DNA from: Mangrovicella endophytica
Lineage (GTDB): Bacteria > Pseudomonadota > Alphaproteobacteria > Rhizobiales > Rhizobiaceae
NCBI RefSeq assembly: GCF_002893625.1
Contig: NZ_PKMZ01000005.1
Coordinates: 1-64,000 of the forward strand
Length of the DNA stretch: 64,000 nucleotides
Direction of reading: 5' to 3'
Positions 11,005 to 20,177 of this stretch are shown piece after piece (positions within the stretch are counted from its first letter, which is position 1; the number at the start of each line of letters is the position of its first letter). The notes under the pieces were generated by a model. That model worked only from the letters and a program-made list of their open reading frames with translations, was not told where the DNA came from and made no database searches. The position numbers were made by a program, and so were the translations under genes.

Positions 11005-12171
11005 ATGCAGGGGGACATCTACCGGCCTCTCGGCCTCGACATCATAGCCAAGCCAGCGCGGCGCCCGGTTCTGACCGGATCGCGAGCCCTGGCGCTTGCC
11101 AGCGTCGCCATCATCTGCGGCGGCTCGCTGACGACGGCCCTGGTGCAGCCGCAGTTCCGCGTTGCCAGCGTCGAAACGCCTGCGAAGGCACCTCTTGCGG
11201 TGCCTGCTCAGACGCAGCTGGCCGTGCAGAAGGGGCCGGCGCTGCCGACCGTGCAGCGCGCCACCGCGCCGCTCGCCGCAGCGCCGCAGGATGCGTTCGT
11301 CGCGTCCGGCACCGATCTTGCCGCCTCCTACACCGTCGCTGATCCTGCAGCGATGCGCCAATCGCCGTCAGTGGCGCATCTGCCAGAACCCGATCTCACC
11401 GAAAACAGCCAGTATGGACCGCTGCCGGTGCGCGCGGCCGACGGCCGCCGGCCGCTCGACGTCTATTCCATGCCGTCCTCGGGCGCTCTCGGCACCCGCA
11501 TCGCCATTGTCGTCGGCGGCCTTGGCATCAGCCAGACCGGAACCCAGAACGCCATCCGCTCGCTGCCGGATGCGGTGACGCTGGCCTTCTCGCCCACCGG
11601 CAACAGCCTCGGACGCTGGATGCAGGATGCCCGCCGCGGCGGGCATGAACTGCTGCTGCAGGCGCCGCTGGAACCGGTCGGCTATCCCGACGTCTCGCCA
11701 TCGCCGAACACGCTGACGGCCGCAGACGCCGCAGCGGGACATTTCAACGATCTCTACGCCTCGCTGGCACGCATGACCAACTATGTCGGCGTCATGAACT
11801 ATATGGGCGCCAAGCTCACTGCCGACCGCGCGGCGATGAACGGCCTCCTCGGTGAGATCGGCCGACGCGGGCTGCTTTACCTCGACGACGGAAGCTCGTC
11901 GCGCTCGCTGGCCAAGGACAGTGCAACCTTGGATGGCGTTCCGATCGCAGTGTCCGACATTCTCCTCGACGGCAGCCAGGAGGAAAGCGATATCCGCCAG
12001 CAGCTCGACACGCTGGAGCGGGTGGCGCGCGCCAGGGGCACGGCAATCGGCACAGCGTCCGCCTTCGACGTCTCCGTTGCGACAATCGCCGCCTGGATCA
12101 ACGAGGCGCGCGGACGCGGCATCGAGATCGTGCCGATCTCGGCGCTCGCCTACGACCCGGAGCGGCAGTAG
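11005..12171 (+). CDS. Divergent polysaccharide deacetylase family protein (YibQ/DUF610)
   Basis: This 388-aa protein has one N-terminal membrane segment (ALALASVAIICGGSLTTAL, ~residues 30-48) and an Ala/Pro-rich linker. A C-terminal NodB-like barrel of the divergent deacetylase family (~165-385) begins IAIVVGGLGISQTGT; YLDDGSSSRS and the ending IEIVPISALA are typical. The Asp-His-His metal site of classical polysaccharide deacetylases is not evident. Its position right after envC-ctpA is conserved in Hyphomicrobiales and suggests an envelope role. No enzymatic activity can be claimed. Confidence 0.85.
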   Translation: MQGDIYRPLGLDIIAKPARRPVLTGSRALALASVAIICGGSLTTALVQPQFRVASVETPAKAPLAVPAQTQLAVQKGPALPTVQRATAPLAAAPQDAFVASGTDLAASYTVADPAAMRQSPSVAHLPEPDLTENSQYGPLPVRAADGRRPLDVYSMPSSGALGTRIAIVVGGLGISQTGTQNAIRSLPDAVTLAFSPTGNSLGRWMQDARRGGHELLLQAPLEPVGYPDVSPSPNTLTAADAAAGHFNDLYASLARMTNYVGVMNYMGAKLTADRAAMNGLLGEIGRRGLLYLDDGSSSRSLAKDSATLDGVPIAVSDILLDGSQEESDIRQQLDTLERVARARGTAIGTASAFDVSVATIAAWINEARGRGIEIVPISALAYDPERQ

Positions 12172-12226
12172 TGGCCCACGCGGCGCGGCGAATGGCCCGC
12201 GCCGGCCGAGGCTATGAAGCAGTCGC

Positions 12227-12742
12227 TCAGGCCACGAGCGGCCGGAACGCTTCGACGACCTTCTCGTAAACGGGCCGCTTGAACGGCACGATCAGATCGA
12301 CGAGCTCCTCCATCGGCTTCCACGCCCACTCGTCAAACTCGGCCGTATGGCCACCCGGGGGCGGGTTGATCTGGATCTCGGACTCGTCGCCCTCAAAGCG
12401 GAAGGCGAACCACCGCTGCATCTGCCCGCGATAGCGGCCCTTCAGCGCGATGCCGACGAGGTCCGGCGGCAGATCATAGGCGATCCAGTCCGGAGCCTCG
12501 GCGAGCAGCGAGACGGAGCGCATGCCGGTTTCCTCGTAGAGCTCCCGCAGCGCCGCCGGCAGCGGCTCTTCGCCTTCGTCGATTCCGCCCTGCGGCATCT
12601 GCCAGAGCTTGGTGGCGCCGTCCAACTCGCCCTTGGGAGCAACCAGCCGGTGGCCGGCCCAGACGAGGCCCTCCCGGTTCAGCACCATGACGCCAACGCA
12701 GGGTCGATAGGGAAGGCGGGGCGTTTCAGCCGTCTGGCTCAT
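12227..12742 (-). CDS. rppH: RNA pyrophosphohydrolase (Nudix)
   Basis: RppH removes pyrophosphate from 5'-triphosphate mRNA ends to start decay; alphaproteobacterial orthologues were also named ialA/invA. The Nudix box is complete: [23 protein letters not shown], around residues 53-75. Flanking residues match RppH ([13 protein letters not shown] at the start, [12 protein letters not shown], and [12 protein letters not shown] at the end). It converges with the deacetylase gene, whose stop is 55 bp away, with no clear hairpin between them. Confidence 0.95.
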   Translation of the reverse strand: MSQTAETPRLPYRPCVGVMVLNREGLVWAGHRLVAPKGELDGATKLWQMPQGGIDEGEEPLPAALRELYEETGMRSVSLLAEAPDWIAYDLPPDLVGIALKGRYRGQMQRWFAFRFEGDESEIQINPPPGGHTAEFDEWAWKPMEELVDLIVPFKRPVYEKVVEAFRPLVA

Positions 12743-12809
12743 CTCGACATCTCCATGCGCAGCGAGCCGGTCTCGCTTGGGTGAGGCGGGTCTTTAGCAC
12801 GGGTTTCGG

Positions 12810-13397
12810 TCAGGCGCGCCTTGGCTTCTCATAAGCCACGGCTTCGAAACGCGCGTGACGCTCGAGGAAGACGAGGTGCATCCGCACGCCGCAGGCCTGC
12901 CGGATGCGCCGCTGCGCCAAAGCTGGAAGCTGCGCCGCGTCGTCGAAGGGCTTCAGATGATGCAGAGCGACCAGACGGCCGCCCGGCGCCAGCGCGGCAG
13001 TCACTCTTTGCAGCAGCCGGGCGAGGTCGCGCGGTTTGAGATAGTAGGCAATCTCGGAGGCGACGATGAGGTCGAAAGGCCCGCGCGGCATCTCATCCGG
13101 CAGCTCAGCGACGGCATAGTCGATCGGACGACGGCCAAGGGGCTGACGTTTCGCCTCGCGGATGGCAGTCGGCGCCGAGTCATTGGCGAGAAGGCGCAGG
13201 CATCGTTCCGAGAGCAACCGCGAGGTTTCGCCAATGGCGCAGGCAAGCTCAAGGCCGCGGCCGTAGAGACGGTCGCCGCAGGCGCGCAGCAGCACCCGCC
13301 GTTTATAGGCCTCGAACGGGCTAGCACGATAGTTCCAGGGATCGATGTCGCCGCGGAACTTCGCCTCGAAGCCGGAGGGGTCGATGGCGCGCCTCAT
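12810..13397 (-). CDS. NodS-like SAM-dependent methyltransferase
   Basis: This 195-aa class I methyltransferase is close to the NodS family. DPWNYRASPFEAYKR near residue 20 and the post-strand motif FDLIVASEIAYYL are family hallmarks. The SAM loop reads LELACAIGETS in place of LELGCxxG. NodS itself N-methylates the de-N-acetylated sugar of Nod factors; the substrate here is unknown. ATG 13397 overlaps the stop of the PIG-L deacetylase gene (ATGA), which argues for a paired reaction. The frame is open further upstream, but those starts would lie deep inside the deacetylase gene. It is the last gene of a four-gene coupled cluster. Confidence 0.82.
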   Translation of the reverse strand: MRRAIDPSGFEAKFRGDIDPWNYRASPFEAYKRRVLLRACGDRLYGRGLELACAIGETSRLLSERCLRLLANDSAPTAIREAKRQPLGRRPIDYAVAELPDEMPRGPFDLIVASEIAYYLKPRDLARLLQRVTAALAPGGRLVALHHLKPFDDAAQLPALAQRRIRQACGVRMHLVFLERHARFEAVAYEKPRRA

Positions 13398-14161
13398 CGA
13401 ACGCCGTCCGGCCGATCCTCGTTGGCGCTTGGCCGCCAATAGCGCTCCCGAGAACCGCACAGTCGGTCGATCGTTTCCGGCGTCAGGCGGAAGGCGGTGG
13501 GATCGTCGGTGATGATCTCGCCGGTCTGCGTGCGATGCGCCGCGACGGCATGCCGCTTAGCGGCGACGGCGGCTTCCGGAAGGACGAAGTCGAATGCGTC
13601 CATTTCGCCGGCACGTGGACGATCTTCCGGTGCGCCGATCTCGTCGAGCCAGATCGCATATTCCCAGACGGTGACGGGCCTGTCCGTGGCGGCGATCGCA
13701 CTGGTGACGAGGTGCCAGCTGTCGCGATGGTCGCAATGCGGGTCGCGCCGCCACGGCAGCAACACGAGGTCGGGCAAGAAGCTGCCCAGCACTGCCGTCG
13801 TTTCCGCGGAGGCGGCCATACCTGCGGTGCTGTCCGGTCGCGGCATGGCGGCGTCGGGCAGGTGCAGGAAGGTAGCGTCGTGATCATCGACGCCGAGCCG
13901 GCGCAACGCCTCCAGCGCCTCGCTTTCGCGCGCGGCGGCGAGGCGCTGACGCGGCCAACTGGCCGAGTTCAGGTGCGAGGCACCGCCATCGGTGACGAAC
14001 AGGATGTGAAAGCGGGCGCCACGCCGTGCCAGCTCATGGATCAAGCCGCCGCAGCCGAGGGATTCGTCGTCCGGGTGCGGTGCGACGACGAGGATGCGCC
14101 GCGCCCGGATCTCGTCCGACTGGATGGATACCGTGCCTGTTGCGATCGGCAGGTCCGTCAT
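13394..14161 (-). CDS. PIG-L family deacetylase
   Basis: This is a zinc-dependent LmbE/PIG-L-fold de-N-acetylase. The 255-aa protein has the metal/catalytic motif PHPDDESLG at residues ~28-36 and the later HCDHRD motif, which supplies the third ligand. Relatives remove acetyl groups from GlcNAc-containing small molecules (mycothiol, bacillithiol, GPI precursors, lincomycin). It overlaps the upstream flavoprotein gene and the downstream NodS-like gene by four bases each. Deacetylation of an amino sugar followed by N-methylation is a natural reading, but that is inference. Confidence 0.88.
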   Translation of the reverse strand: MTDLPIATGTVSIQSDEIRARRILVVAPHPDDESLGCGGLIHELARRGARFHILFVTDGGASHLNSASWPRQRLAAARESEALEALRRLGVDDHDATFLHLPDAAMPRPDSTAGMAASAETTAVLGSFLPDLVLLPWRRDPHCDHRDSWHLVTSAIAATDRPVTVWEYAIWLDEIGAPEDRPRAGEMDAFDFVLPEAAVAAKRHAVAAHRTQTGEIITDDPTAFRLTPETIDRLCGSRERYWRPSANEDRPDGVR

Positions 14162-15273
14162 CGGGACGGCACGTCATCGACGGCGACGCTGGGCCGAGCA
14201 TCGTCTCCGCCGGGCGCCCAGAGGCCATCAGCAATCGCCGCGCCGAGGCCGGCCAGCGCGCCGTCCGGGTTCGGCTGGCGCAGATAGGTCCTGAGGTCAC
14301 GCATGCGCCGCTCCAGCGGATGCGGCTGGATCAGCCCGGCGGCGCCGACGCCGCGCTCGGCCTCCTCCAGCACGCTCAGCGCCGCGGCCTCGACGGCGCA
14401 GCGCGTGGCATTGGCCGTCGCGATCGCCGCGGCCCCTTGCGCTGTGCCCTCAGCCGCGGCAGCCCAGCTTCGCGCCGACCGCTCCAGCCACAGATAAACG
14501 GTCTCGACGGCGATCCCCATCCTCGCAAGGCGGTGCGCCTGGTAGGGATCCTTGGCCCGGCCGGTGCCGGCGAGATGCCGGACGGCGATGTCGAGGACCG
14601 CATGCATGCCGCCGACCTGTACGGCCGCAAAGCGGGCGGCGCCCGCCGAGAACCAGGGCTGGCGGATATAGTCGTCGGGCTTGCCGATGATCCAGTCCGG
14701 CTCGATCTGGAGGCCGCTGAAGTCGACCACATGGCTGCCGGAGGCGCGCATCCCCATCGGCTGCCACCAGGCGCGATCGACAGGCAGCCCGGCGAGCGGC
14801 ACGATGATCATCATGCGGCCCTCCGCCGACGGCACGGTGACGAGGGCATGGCTGAGCCCGTCGACGCCCGAGGCAAAGGACTTTCGGCCCTGCAGCCGGC
14901 CGTCATCCAGCCGCAACGGATCATCGGGCAGGTCGGTGTTCCAGACGCCGAGAATGCCGCCCTCGCGGGCGATCCGGCGATAGGTCTCCCGTTGGTCGGC
15001 GCTGCCGTAGCTGTCGATCAGGAGACATGCGTTGACGTGCCCCTCGAAGATGCGTCCCGTCGAGAGGTCGCCGCGCCCGATCATGGCCAGAAGCCTGAGG
15101 AGCCGGTGGTTCTCGCCAGGCGCGAGCGGCAGCTGCGCCAGCAGGCCGCGGGACCGCAAAGCCGCAAAAGCCCGTTCCGGGAAAGCGCCGTCGCGGTCGC
15201 ACTCCGCTCCTTCCGCGTCGAGAAGCGCGATCAGCGCGGCGTCGGAGCCATGACCGGGCCGCTCATGCCGCAA
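14158..15273 (-). CDS. Acyl-CoA dehydrogenase-like flavoprotein
   Basis: This 371-aa protein has the acyl-CoA dehydrogenase fold: an N-terminal helical part, a middle beta-domain with the FAD-contacting stretches LGVWNTD and GRKSFASGVDG, and C-terminal helices. The usual C-terminal IYEGT-type region with the catalytic base is not visible; the equivalent end reads LRTYLRQPNPDGAL. It may therefore not oxidise acyl-CoAs in the ordinary way. The TTG start at 15273 is supported by GGAGGG 8 nt upstream and overlaps the GT2 gene by 11 nt. Its partners are a GT2, a PIG-L enzyme and a methyltransferase. Confidence 0.8.
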   Translation of the reverse strand: MRHERPGHGSDAALIALLDAEGAECDRDGAFPERAFAALRSRGLLAQLPLAPGENHRLLRLLAMIGRGDLSTGRIFEGHVNACLLIDSYGSADQRETYRRIAREGGILGVWNTDLPDDPLRLDDGRLQGRKSFASGVDGLSHALVTVPSAEGRMMIIVPLAGLPVDRAWWQPMGMRASGSHVVDFSGLQIEPDWIIGKPDDYIRQPWFSAGAARFAAVQVGGMHAVLDIAVRHLAGTGRAKDPYQAHRLARMGIAVETVYLWLERSARSWAAAAEGTAQGAAAIATANATRCAVEAAALSVLEEAERGVGAAGLIQPHPLERRMRDLRTYLRQPNPDGALAGLGAAIADGLWAPGGDDARPSVAVDDVPSR

Positions 15274-16360
15274 CGGAGCGGCCCTCCAGCGCGGCGATCA
15301 TCAGCTCGAGATCGACGATCGCGCCATCCGCATGCATCAAGGGTGGCGCGTCCGGGTGCTCCGGCGTCAGCTGTTCGATCAGCCGCGTTGCCGGGAGTGG
15401 GCTTCCATCCGGTGCGTAGAAGAGCCCGACCGGGTGTCCCACTATGGATGCTGCCTCGGCAATGGCTGCTTGATCGCCGGCCAGCCCAAGCTGGCGCAGC
15501 AGGCGACGCTGCCGCAAGCGCCTCTCCAGCGAAGCCGGCGTCTCCACGAGAAGCGGTCGGCCATCCGCCTCGGCGCGCATCCACTCCTTCAGGCAGTCGG
15601 CCATGCCACCGGGCGCACGGCCGGCGAGGCGGGCGGACACCGTGACCTTCACATCCGGGGCATGGCGGAGATGGTAGCCGGCGCCGCGTACCACCGAGGC
15701 GAAAGCGATATCCTCGCCAGAGGGCTCCGCTGGCAGGCCGCCGACGGCACAATAGACGTCGCCCCGTACGGCGAGGCTCCCGCCGGTATGATCGCGGTGC
15801 CGCGGCCAGGGATCGTGAGGCAGCGGGTCGAGCAACGACGCCAGGCGGTCGGCGAGCCGATCGTAGCGCAACTGCATGGCAGCGCGGCGCAGCACGGCCG
15901 GGCCAAGCTGCGCCTCCTCGGCGCGGTCGCCGAACAGATGCCCGCCCACGAGATCGGCGCCCCGCGCAATCGCCGCGAGATTGGCCTCGATCCAGTCCGG
16001 ATGTGGCGCGGCGTCCGCATCGGTGGTCAGGATCACGACGCGAGCCCGGTCGCTCACCGTGGTCAGGGCGCGTTCCATAGCGAGCCGGCGCGCCGAACCG
16101 ACATGGGCGACCTCGGCGGGGAAGTCGATCTCGACGAGGTCGAGCTGGATCGCCGGAAAGCGCCGAGCCGCGGCGCGTGCGACGGCAGCCGACGCGTCCG
16201 TGCAGTTGTTGAGGATGATCGTGAGCGGAAGCGGGCCGTTGCCAGCGGCGAGCCAGGTCTGCCGGCCCAGCGCCTCGATCAGGATCGGCAGGCGCTTCTC
16301 TTCGTCACGCGCGGGAACCGCGACGACGGGGTGCCACTGGGGCAGCGAACTCGAACTCAT
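15263..16360 (-). CDS. Family 2 glycosyltransferase (soluble)
   Basis: This 365-aa GT-A enzyme begins VVAVPARDEEKRLPILIEAL, the opening of GT2 family sugar transferases. Its DxD-type metal motif is TTDADAAPHPDW (~residues 119-130), and a later SGEDIAFASVV supplies the ED acidic pair. There is no transmembrane segment, unlike NodC or chitin synthases, so it probably acts in the cytosol on a small acceptor. The C-terminal ~100 residues are outside the catalytic fold and unrecognised. It is the first gene of the cluster; the 200 bp upstream hold several palindromes that could be its control region. Confidence 0.83.
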   Translation of the reverse strand: MSSSSLPQWHPVVAVPARDEEKRLPILIEALGRQTWLAAGNGPLPLTIILNNCTDASAAVARAAARRFPAIQLDLVEIDFPAEVAHVGSARRLAMERALTTVSDRARVVILTTDADAAPHPDWIEANLAAIARGADLVGGHLFGDRAEEAQLGPAVLRRAAMQLRYDRLADRLASLLDPLPHDPWPRHRDHTGGSLAVRGDVYCAVGGLPAEPSGEDIAFASVVRGAGYHLRHAPDVKVTVSARLAGRAPGGMADCLKEWMRAEADGRPLLVETPASLERRLRQRRLLRQLGLAGDQAAIAEAASIVGHPVGLFYAPDGSPLPATRLIEQLTPEHPDAPPLMHADGAIVDLELMIAALEGRSVAA

Positions 16361-16440
16361 GACGCTCCGCAGGTCGGACAGGCCTGCACGGGCGGCAGAC
16401 GTCCGAGCGGATATGGCTCAGCTGCAACAGCGGATAAGTG

Positions 16441-16469
16441 GGTAGCCGGCGAAACTTGCGCCGGCTACC
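16441..16469. repeat. 11-bp perfect inverted repeat
   Basis: GGTAGCCGGCG (16441-16451) and CGCCGGCTACC (16459-16469) pair perfectly around a 7-nt loop. No T run follows on either strand. It lies about 80 bp upstream of the GT2 start and directly abuts the palindrome at 16469-16482. Confidence 0.6.
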
Positions 16470-16482
16470 GATCACGTGATCG
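16469..16482. promoter_or_regulatory. 14-bp perfect palindrome, candidate operator
   Basis: CGATCACGTGATCG is a perfect palindrome with no spacer, lying between ilvD and the GT2 cluster. Its position about 110 bp before the GT2 start would suit an operator for that cluster. No binding protein can be named. Confidence 0.4.
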
Positions 16483-16503
16483 CGAGAGCGTTGCAGGAAC
16501 GGG

Positions 16504-16533
16504 TCAAGCGAAACAGCCGGTCAATACCGGCTG
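16504..16533 (-). terminator. Weak terminator-like hairpin after ilvD
   Basis: Read on the minus strand, CAGCCGG and CCGGCTG (16527-16533 and 16514-16520) form a 7-bp stem with a 6-nt loop, followed by TTTCGCTT. It starts 29 bp after the ilvD stop. The T run is interrupted, so efficiency is uncertain. Confidence 0.5.
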
Positions 16534-16562
16534 CCGCTCCGATCCTGCGTCGGTCCGATTGC

Positions 16563-18392
16563 TCAGACCTTGCGCACGGCGCCCTTGGCGGCGCTCGTCG
16601 CCATGGCCGCATAGGCTTTCAGCGCGGTCGAAACCTTGCGCTTGCGCGGCGCCACAGGGTGCCAGCCGGCCTCATCCTGCGCCTGCCGGCGTGCCGCCAG
16701 TTCGGCATCGTCCACCACCAGCTCTATGCGGCGGTTGGAGATATCGATGTCGATCCGGTCGCCGTCGCGCACGAGGCCGATCGTGCCGCCTTCGGCCGCT
16801 TCCGGCGAGACGTGGCCGATCGATAGGCCGGAGGACCCGCCGGAGAAGCGCCCGTCGGTGACCAGCGCGCAGGCCTTTCCGAGCCCTTTCGACTTCAGGT
16901 AGCTCGTCGGGTAAAGCATCTCCTGCATGCCCGGGCCGCCGCGCGGTCCCTCATAGCGGATAAGCACGATATCGCCCGGCGTGATGCCGCCGTTGAGGAT
17001 GCCATGCACTGCCGCATCCTGGCTCTCGAAGACCTTGGCTCGACCGGTGAAGGTCAGGATCGACTCGTCGACGCCCGCCGTCTTCACGATGCAGCCATCC
17101 TCGGCGAGGTTGCCGTAGAGCACGGCAAGGCCACCATCCTTGGAATAGGCATGGTCGAGATCACGGATGACGCCGGTCTCGCGGTTGGCGTCGAGATCGT
17201 CGAAGCGCCGCTCCTGGCTGAAGGCGACCTGCGTCGGCACGCCGCCCGGCGCGGCGCGGAAGAAGTCGTGGACGCTCTGGCTGGACGTGCGCTTGACGTC
17301 CCAGCGCTCCAGCGCATCGCCGAGCGACTCGGCGTGGACCGACTTCACTGACGTGTCGATCAGGCCGGCGCGGTCGAGCTCGCCGAGGATGCCCATGATG
17401 CCGCCGGCCCGGTGAACATCCTCCATGTGGATGTTGGCGATGGCCGGCGCGACCTTGCAGAGCACCGGCACGCGCCGCGACAGGCGGTCGATGTCGGCCA
17501 TGGTGAAGTCGATCTCGGCCTCGTGCGCGGCGGCGAGGAGATGCAGGACGGTGTTGGTCGAGCCACCCATGGCGATGTCGAGCGTCATGGCGTTCTCGAA
17601 GGCGGCGAAGCTCGCGATGTTGCGCGGCAGGACGCCCTCGTCGTTCTGCTCGTAGTAGCGCTGCGCGAGGTCGACGACGAGATGGCCGGCCTCGACGAAG
17701 AGGCGCTTGCGGTCCGCATGAGTCGCCAGCGTCGAGCCGTTACCGGGCAGCGACAGGCCGAGCGCTTCGGTGAGGCAGTTCATCGAATTGGCGGTGAACA
17801 TGCCCGAGCATGAGCCGCAGGTCGGGCAGGCCGAGCGCTCGATCACCGCGATCTCCTCGTCGGAGACGCGCTCGTCGGCGGCCGCGACCATGGCATCGAC
17901 GAGGTCCAGCTTCTTTTCCTGATCGGCCCAGACCACCTTGCCGGCTTCCATCGGGCCGCCGGACACGAAGACGGTCGGGATGTTGAGGCGCAGCGACGCC
18001 ATCAGCATGCCCGGCGTGATCTTGTCGCAGTTGGAGATGCAGACCATGGCGTCGGCGCAGTGGGCATTGACCATGTATTCGACGCTGTCGGCGATCAGCT
18101 CGCGCGAGGGCAGCGAGTAGAGCATGCCGTCATGGCCCATCGCGATGCCGTCATCGACGGCGATCGTGTTGAACTCCTTGGCGACGCCGCCGGCCTTCTC
18201 GATCTCGCGTGCCACCAGCTGACCAAGATCCTTCAGGTGCACGTGGCCCGGCACGAACTGCGTGAAGGAGTTGACGACCGCGATGATCGGCTTGCCGAAG
18301 TCCGAATCCTTCATGCCGGTGGCGCGCCAGAGACCGCGCGCGCCGGCCATGTTGCGGCCATGGGTGGTCGTACGGGAGCGATAAGCTGGCAT
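16563..18392 (-). CDS. ilvD: Dihydroxy-acid dehydratase
   Basis: IlvD dehydrates 2,3-dihydroxy-isovalerate and -methylvalerate in valine/isoleucine synthesis, and contains an iron-sulfur cluster. ATG 18392 gives 609 aa beginning [20 protein letters not shown], the standard family start; TTG 18425 would add 11 residues. The cluster Cys region and catalytic motifs are present: [32 protein letters not shown], and [19 protein letters not shown] near the C-terminus. It is a single-gene unit between the GT2 cluster and the opp genes. It differs clearly from the sugar-acid dehydratase paralogue at 36.7 kb. Confidence 0.96.
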   Translation of the reverse strand: MPAYRSRTTTHGRNMAGARGLWRATGMKDSDFGKPIIAVVNSFTQFVPGHVHLKDLGQLVAREIEKAGGVAKEFNTIAVDDGIAMGHDGMLYSLPSRELIADSVEYMVNAHCADAMVCISNCDKITPGMLMASLRLNIPTVFVSGGPMEAGKVVWADQEKKLDLVDAMVAAADERVSDEEIAVIERSACPTCGSCSGMFTANSMNCLTEALGLSLPGNGSTLATHADRKRLFVEAGHLVVDLAQRYYEQNDEGVLPRNIASFAAFENAMTLDIAMGGSTNTVLHLLAAAHEAEIDFTMADIDRLSRRVPVLCKVAPAIANIHMEDVHRAGGIMGILGELDRAGLIDTSVKSVHAESLGDALERWDVKRTSSQSVHDFFRAAPGGVPTQVAFSQERRFDDLDANRETGVIRDLDHAYSKDGGLAVLYGNLAEDGCIVKTAGVDESILTFTGRAKVFESQDAAVHGILNGGITPGDIVLIRYEGPRGGPGMQEMLYPTSYLKSKGLGKACALVTDGRFSGGSSGLSIGHVSPEAAEGGTIGLVRDGDRIDIDISNRRIELVVDDAELAARRQAQDEAGWHPVAPRKRKVSTALKAYAAMATSAAKGAVRKV

Positions 18393-18440
18393 GGCGTGAT
18401 CCGGAGCTGTTTGGAAGGCGTCCAATCGGGAACGCCGTTC

Positions 18441-18469
18441 CCATAGGACATGTCATGCCAGTGAGGCAA
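18441..18469 (-). promoter_or_regulatory. Candidate ilvD promoter
   Basis: On the minus strand, TTGCCT (18469-18464) and CTATGG (18446-18441) are separated by 17 bp, similar to the alphaproteobacterial CTTGAC-N17-CTATAT pattern. A short inverted repeat, GGGAAC-N3-GTTCCC (18428-18442), lies just downstream of the -10 and could be a site of control. Confidence 0.35.
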
Positions 18470-18520
18470 CTTTGCGCATGATGACGCACATTTTGCCACA
18501 AGGCATTGAAGAGGCAACCA

Positions 18521-20176
18521 TTACCGTTCGGGCGTATCGCCGCTCGCTTGCGGGCGTGCCTCCGCCGCGGTGCCAAGCGTCGTCAGGAAGGCGGCCGCGA
18601 TGAGAGTGCGCGTATAGTCCTCGCGCGGCGCCTCGAAGATCTCCGCCGTGGGACCTTCCTCGACGACCCTGCCGCTCTTCATCACCAGGATATAGTCCGA
18701 CAGCGCCCGCACGACGGCGAGGTCGTGGCTGATGAAGACGTAGGAGAGGCCGTGCTCGGCCTGGAGGCGACGCAGAAGCTCGACGATCTGCACCTGGATA
18801 GAGCGGTCGAGCGCCGAGGTCGGCTCGTCAAGGACGAGCACCTTCGGCCGGATGGCGACCGCGCGGGCAATGGCGATACGCTGGCGCTGGCCACCGGAGA
18901 ACTCGTGGGGGTAGCGGTTGCGGGCAGCGGGATCGAGCCCGACTTCCGTGAGCGCCTCGCCGGCGCGGCGATGGCGCTCCGCCGACGTCAGCCCGGGCTC
19001 ATGCACCAGCAGCCCCTCGGTGACGATGGCGCTGACAGTGAGGCGCGGCGACAGCGAGCCGTACGGGTCCTGGAAGACGAGCTGCAACTGCCGGCGCAGC
19101 GGCCGCATGCCGGAGCGCCCGAGGGCGGAGATGTCGCGGCCGTCGAGACGCACGGTGCCCTCGCTCGGCAGCAGCCGCAGGATGGCTCGGCCCAACGTCG
19201 ACTTGCCGGAGCCGGACTCGCCGACGATGCCGATCGTTTCGCCGGCCTTCAGCCGAAGCGAGGCGCCGTGGACGGCGCGCATCGTTCCGGCCCCCCGGGC
19301 AAAGAAGCCGCGAGAGCGCAGCGCGAAGTCGACAGACACGTTCCGCGCCTCCAGCACGGCCGGCGCCGTGGAGGGGGGTGGGGTTTTCGTGCCGTGCGGC
19401 TCGGAGTCGATCAGCATGCGCGTATAGGCATGGCTCGGCCGGGTGAACACGGCCTCGGCGCTCCCCGTCTCGACGATCTCGCCGCGCCGCATCACCGCAA
19501 CCCGGCCGGCGAAGCGGCGCACGATGCCGAGATCGTGGGTGATCAGTAGGATCGCCATGCCCAAGCGCTGCTGCAGGTCGCGCAACAGCTCCAGGATCTG
19601 CGCCTGCACGGTGACGTCAAGGGCGGTGGTCGGCTCGTCGGCGATCAGAAGATCGGGATCATTGGCGAGCGCCATGGCGATCATGACGCGCTGGCGCTGC
19701 CCGCCGGAGAGTTCATGCGGGTAGGAGTCGACCCGGCGCTCCGGCTCCGGAATGCCGACGAGCGTCAGCAGCTCGACCGCGCGGGTATGCGCCGCCCGAC
19801 CACTGACGCGGCGATGGCGGCGGACCACCTCAGCGATCTGCCGCCCGACCGTGTAGAGCGGGTCGAGGGAAGTCATCGGCTCCTGGAAGATCATCGTGAT
19901 CTTCGCGCCGCGAAAGCGGTTGAGGGCCGATGGCGAGAGGCCGAGCAACTCCTCGCCGCGATAACGCGCCGAGCCGCTGGCGCGGCCGTTGCCGGCAAGA
20001 AGGCCCATAACGGCCATCATGGTCTGGCTCTTGCCGGAGCCGGATTCGCCGACGAGCGCCAGCGTCTCGCCGGCTTCAACGTCGAGGTCGATTCCCTTCA
20101 CCGCCTCCAGCGGCCCGTCCTCTGTATCGAAGACGACGCGGAGGTCGCGGATCGACAGGATGGCGTCGGCGGCCAT
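18521..20176 (-). CDS. Fused dual-ATPase of an oligopeptide ABC transporter (OppD-OppF type)
   Basis: Two ABC ATPase domains lie in one 551-aa chain. The N-domain has Walker [10 protein letters not shown] and signature LSGGQRQRV; the C-domain has Walker [10 protein letters not shown] and signature FSGGQRQRI. Both carry the [10 protein letters not shown] / [10 protein letters not shown] Walker B and D-loop. This replaces the separate OppD and OppF of E. coli, as in YejF-type systems. It energises peptide import through the OppB/OppC homologues encoded just upstream. ATG 20176 lies two bases from the permease stop; an upstream in-frame start would lie inside that gene. Confidence 0.93.
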   Translation of the reverse strand: MAADAILSIRDLRVVFDTEDGPLEAVKGIDLDVEAGETLALVGESGSGKSQTMMAVMGLLAGNGRASGSARYRGEELLGLSPSALNRFRGAKITMIFQEPMTSLDPLYTVGRQIAEVVRRHRRVSGRAAHTRAVELLTLVGIPEPERRVDSYPHELSGGQRQRVMIAMALANDPDLLIADEPTTALDVTVQAQILELLRDLQQRLGMAILLITHDLGIVRRFAGRVAVMRRGEIVETGSAEAVFTRPSHAYTRMLIDSEPHGTKTPPPSTAPAVLEARNVSVDFALRSRGFFARGAGTMRAVHGASLRLKAGETIGIVGESGSGKSTLGRAILRLLPSEGTVRLDGRDISALGRSGMRPLRRQLQLVFQDPYGSLSPRLTVSAIVTEGLLVHEPGLTSAERHRRAGEALTEVGLDPAARNRYPHEFSGGQRQRIAIARAVAIRPKVLVLDEPTSALDRSIQVQIVELLRRLQAEHGLSYVFISHDLAVVRALSDYILVMKSGRVVEEGPTAEIFEAPREDYTRTLIAAAFLTTLGTAAEARPQASGDTPER

Positions 20177-20177
20177 C

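Noticed and set aside
14026-15645. 539-aa plus-strand open frame over the PIG-L/flavoprotein/GT2 genes
   Set aside because: Composition is typical of a shadow frame, and three minus-strand proteins with good motifs occupy the same DNA.
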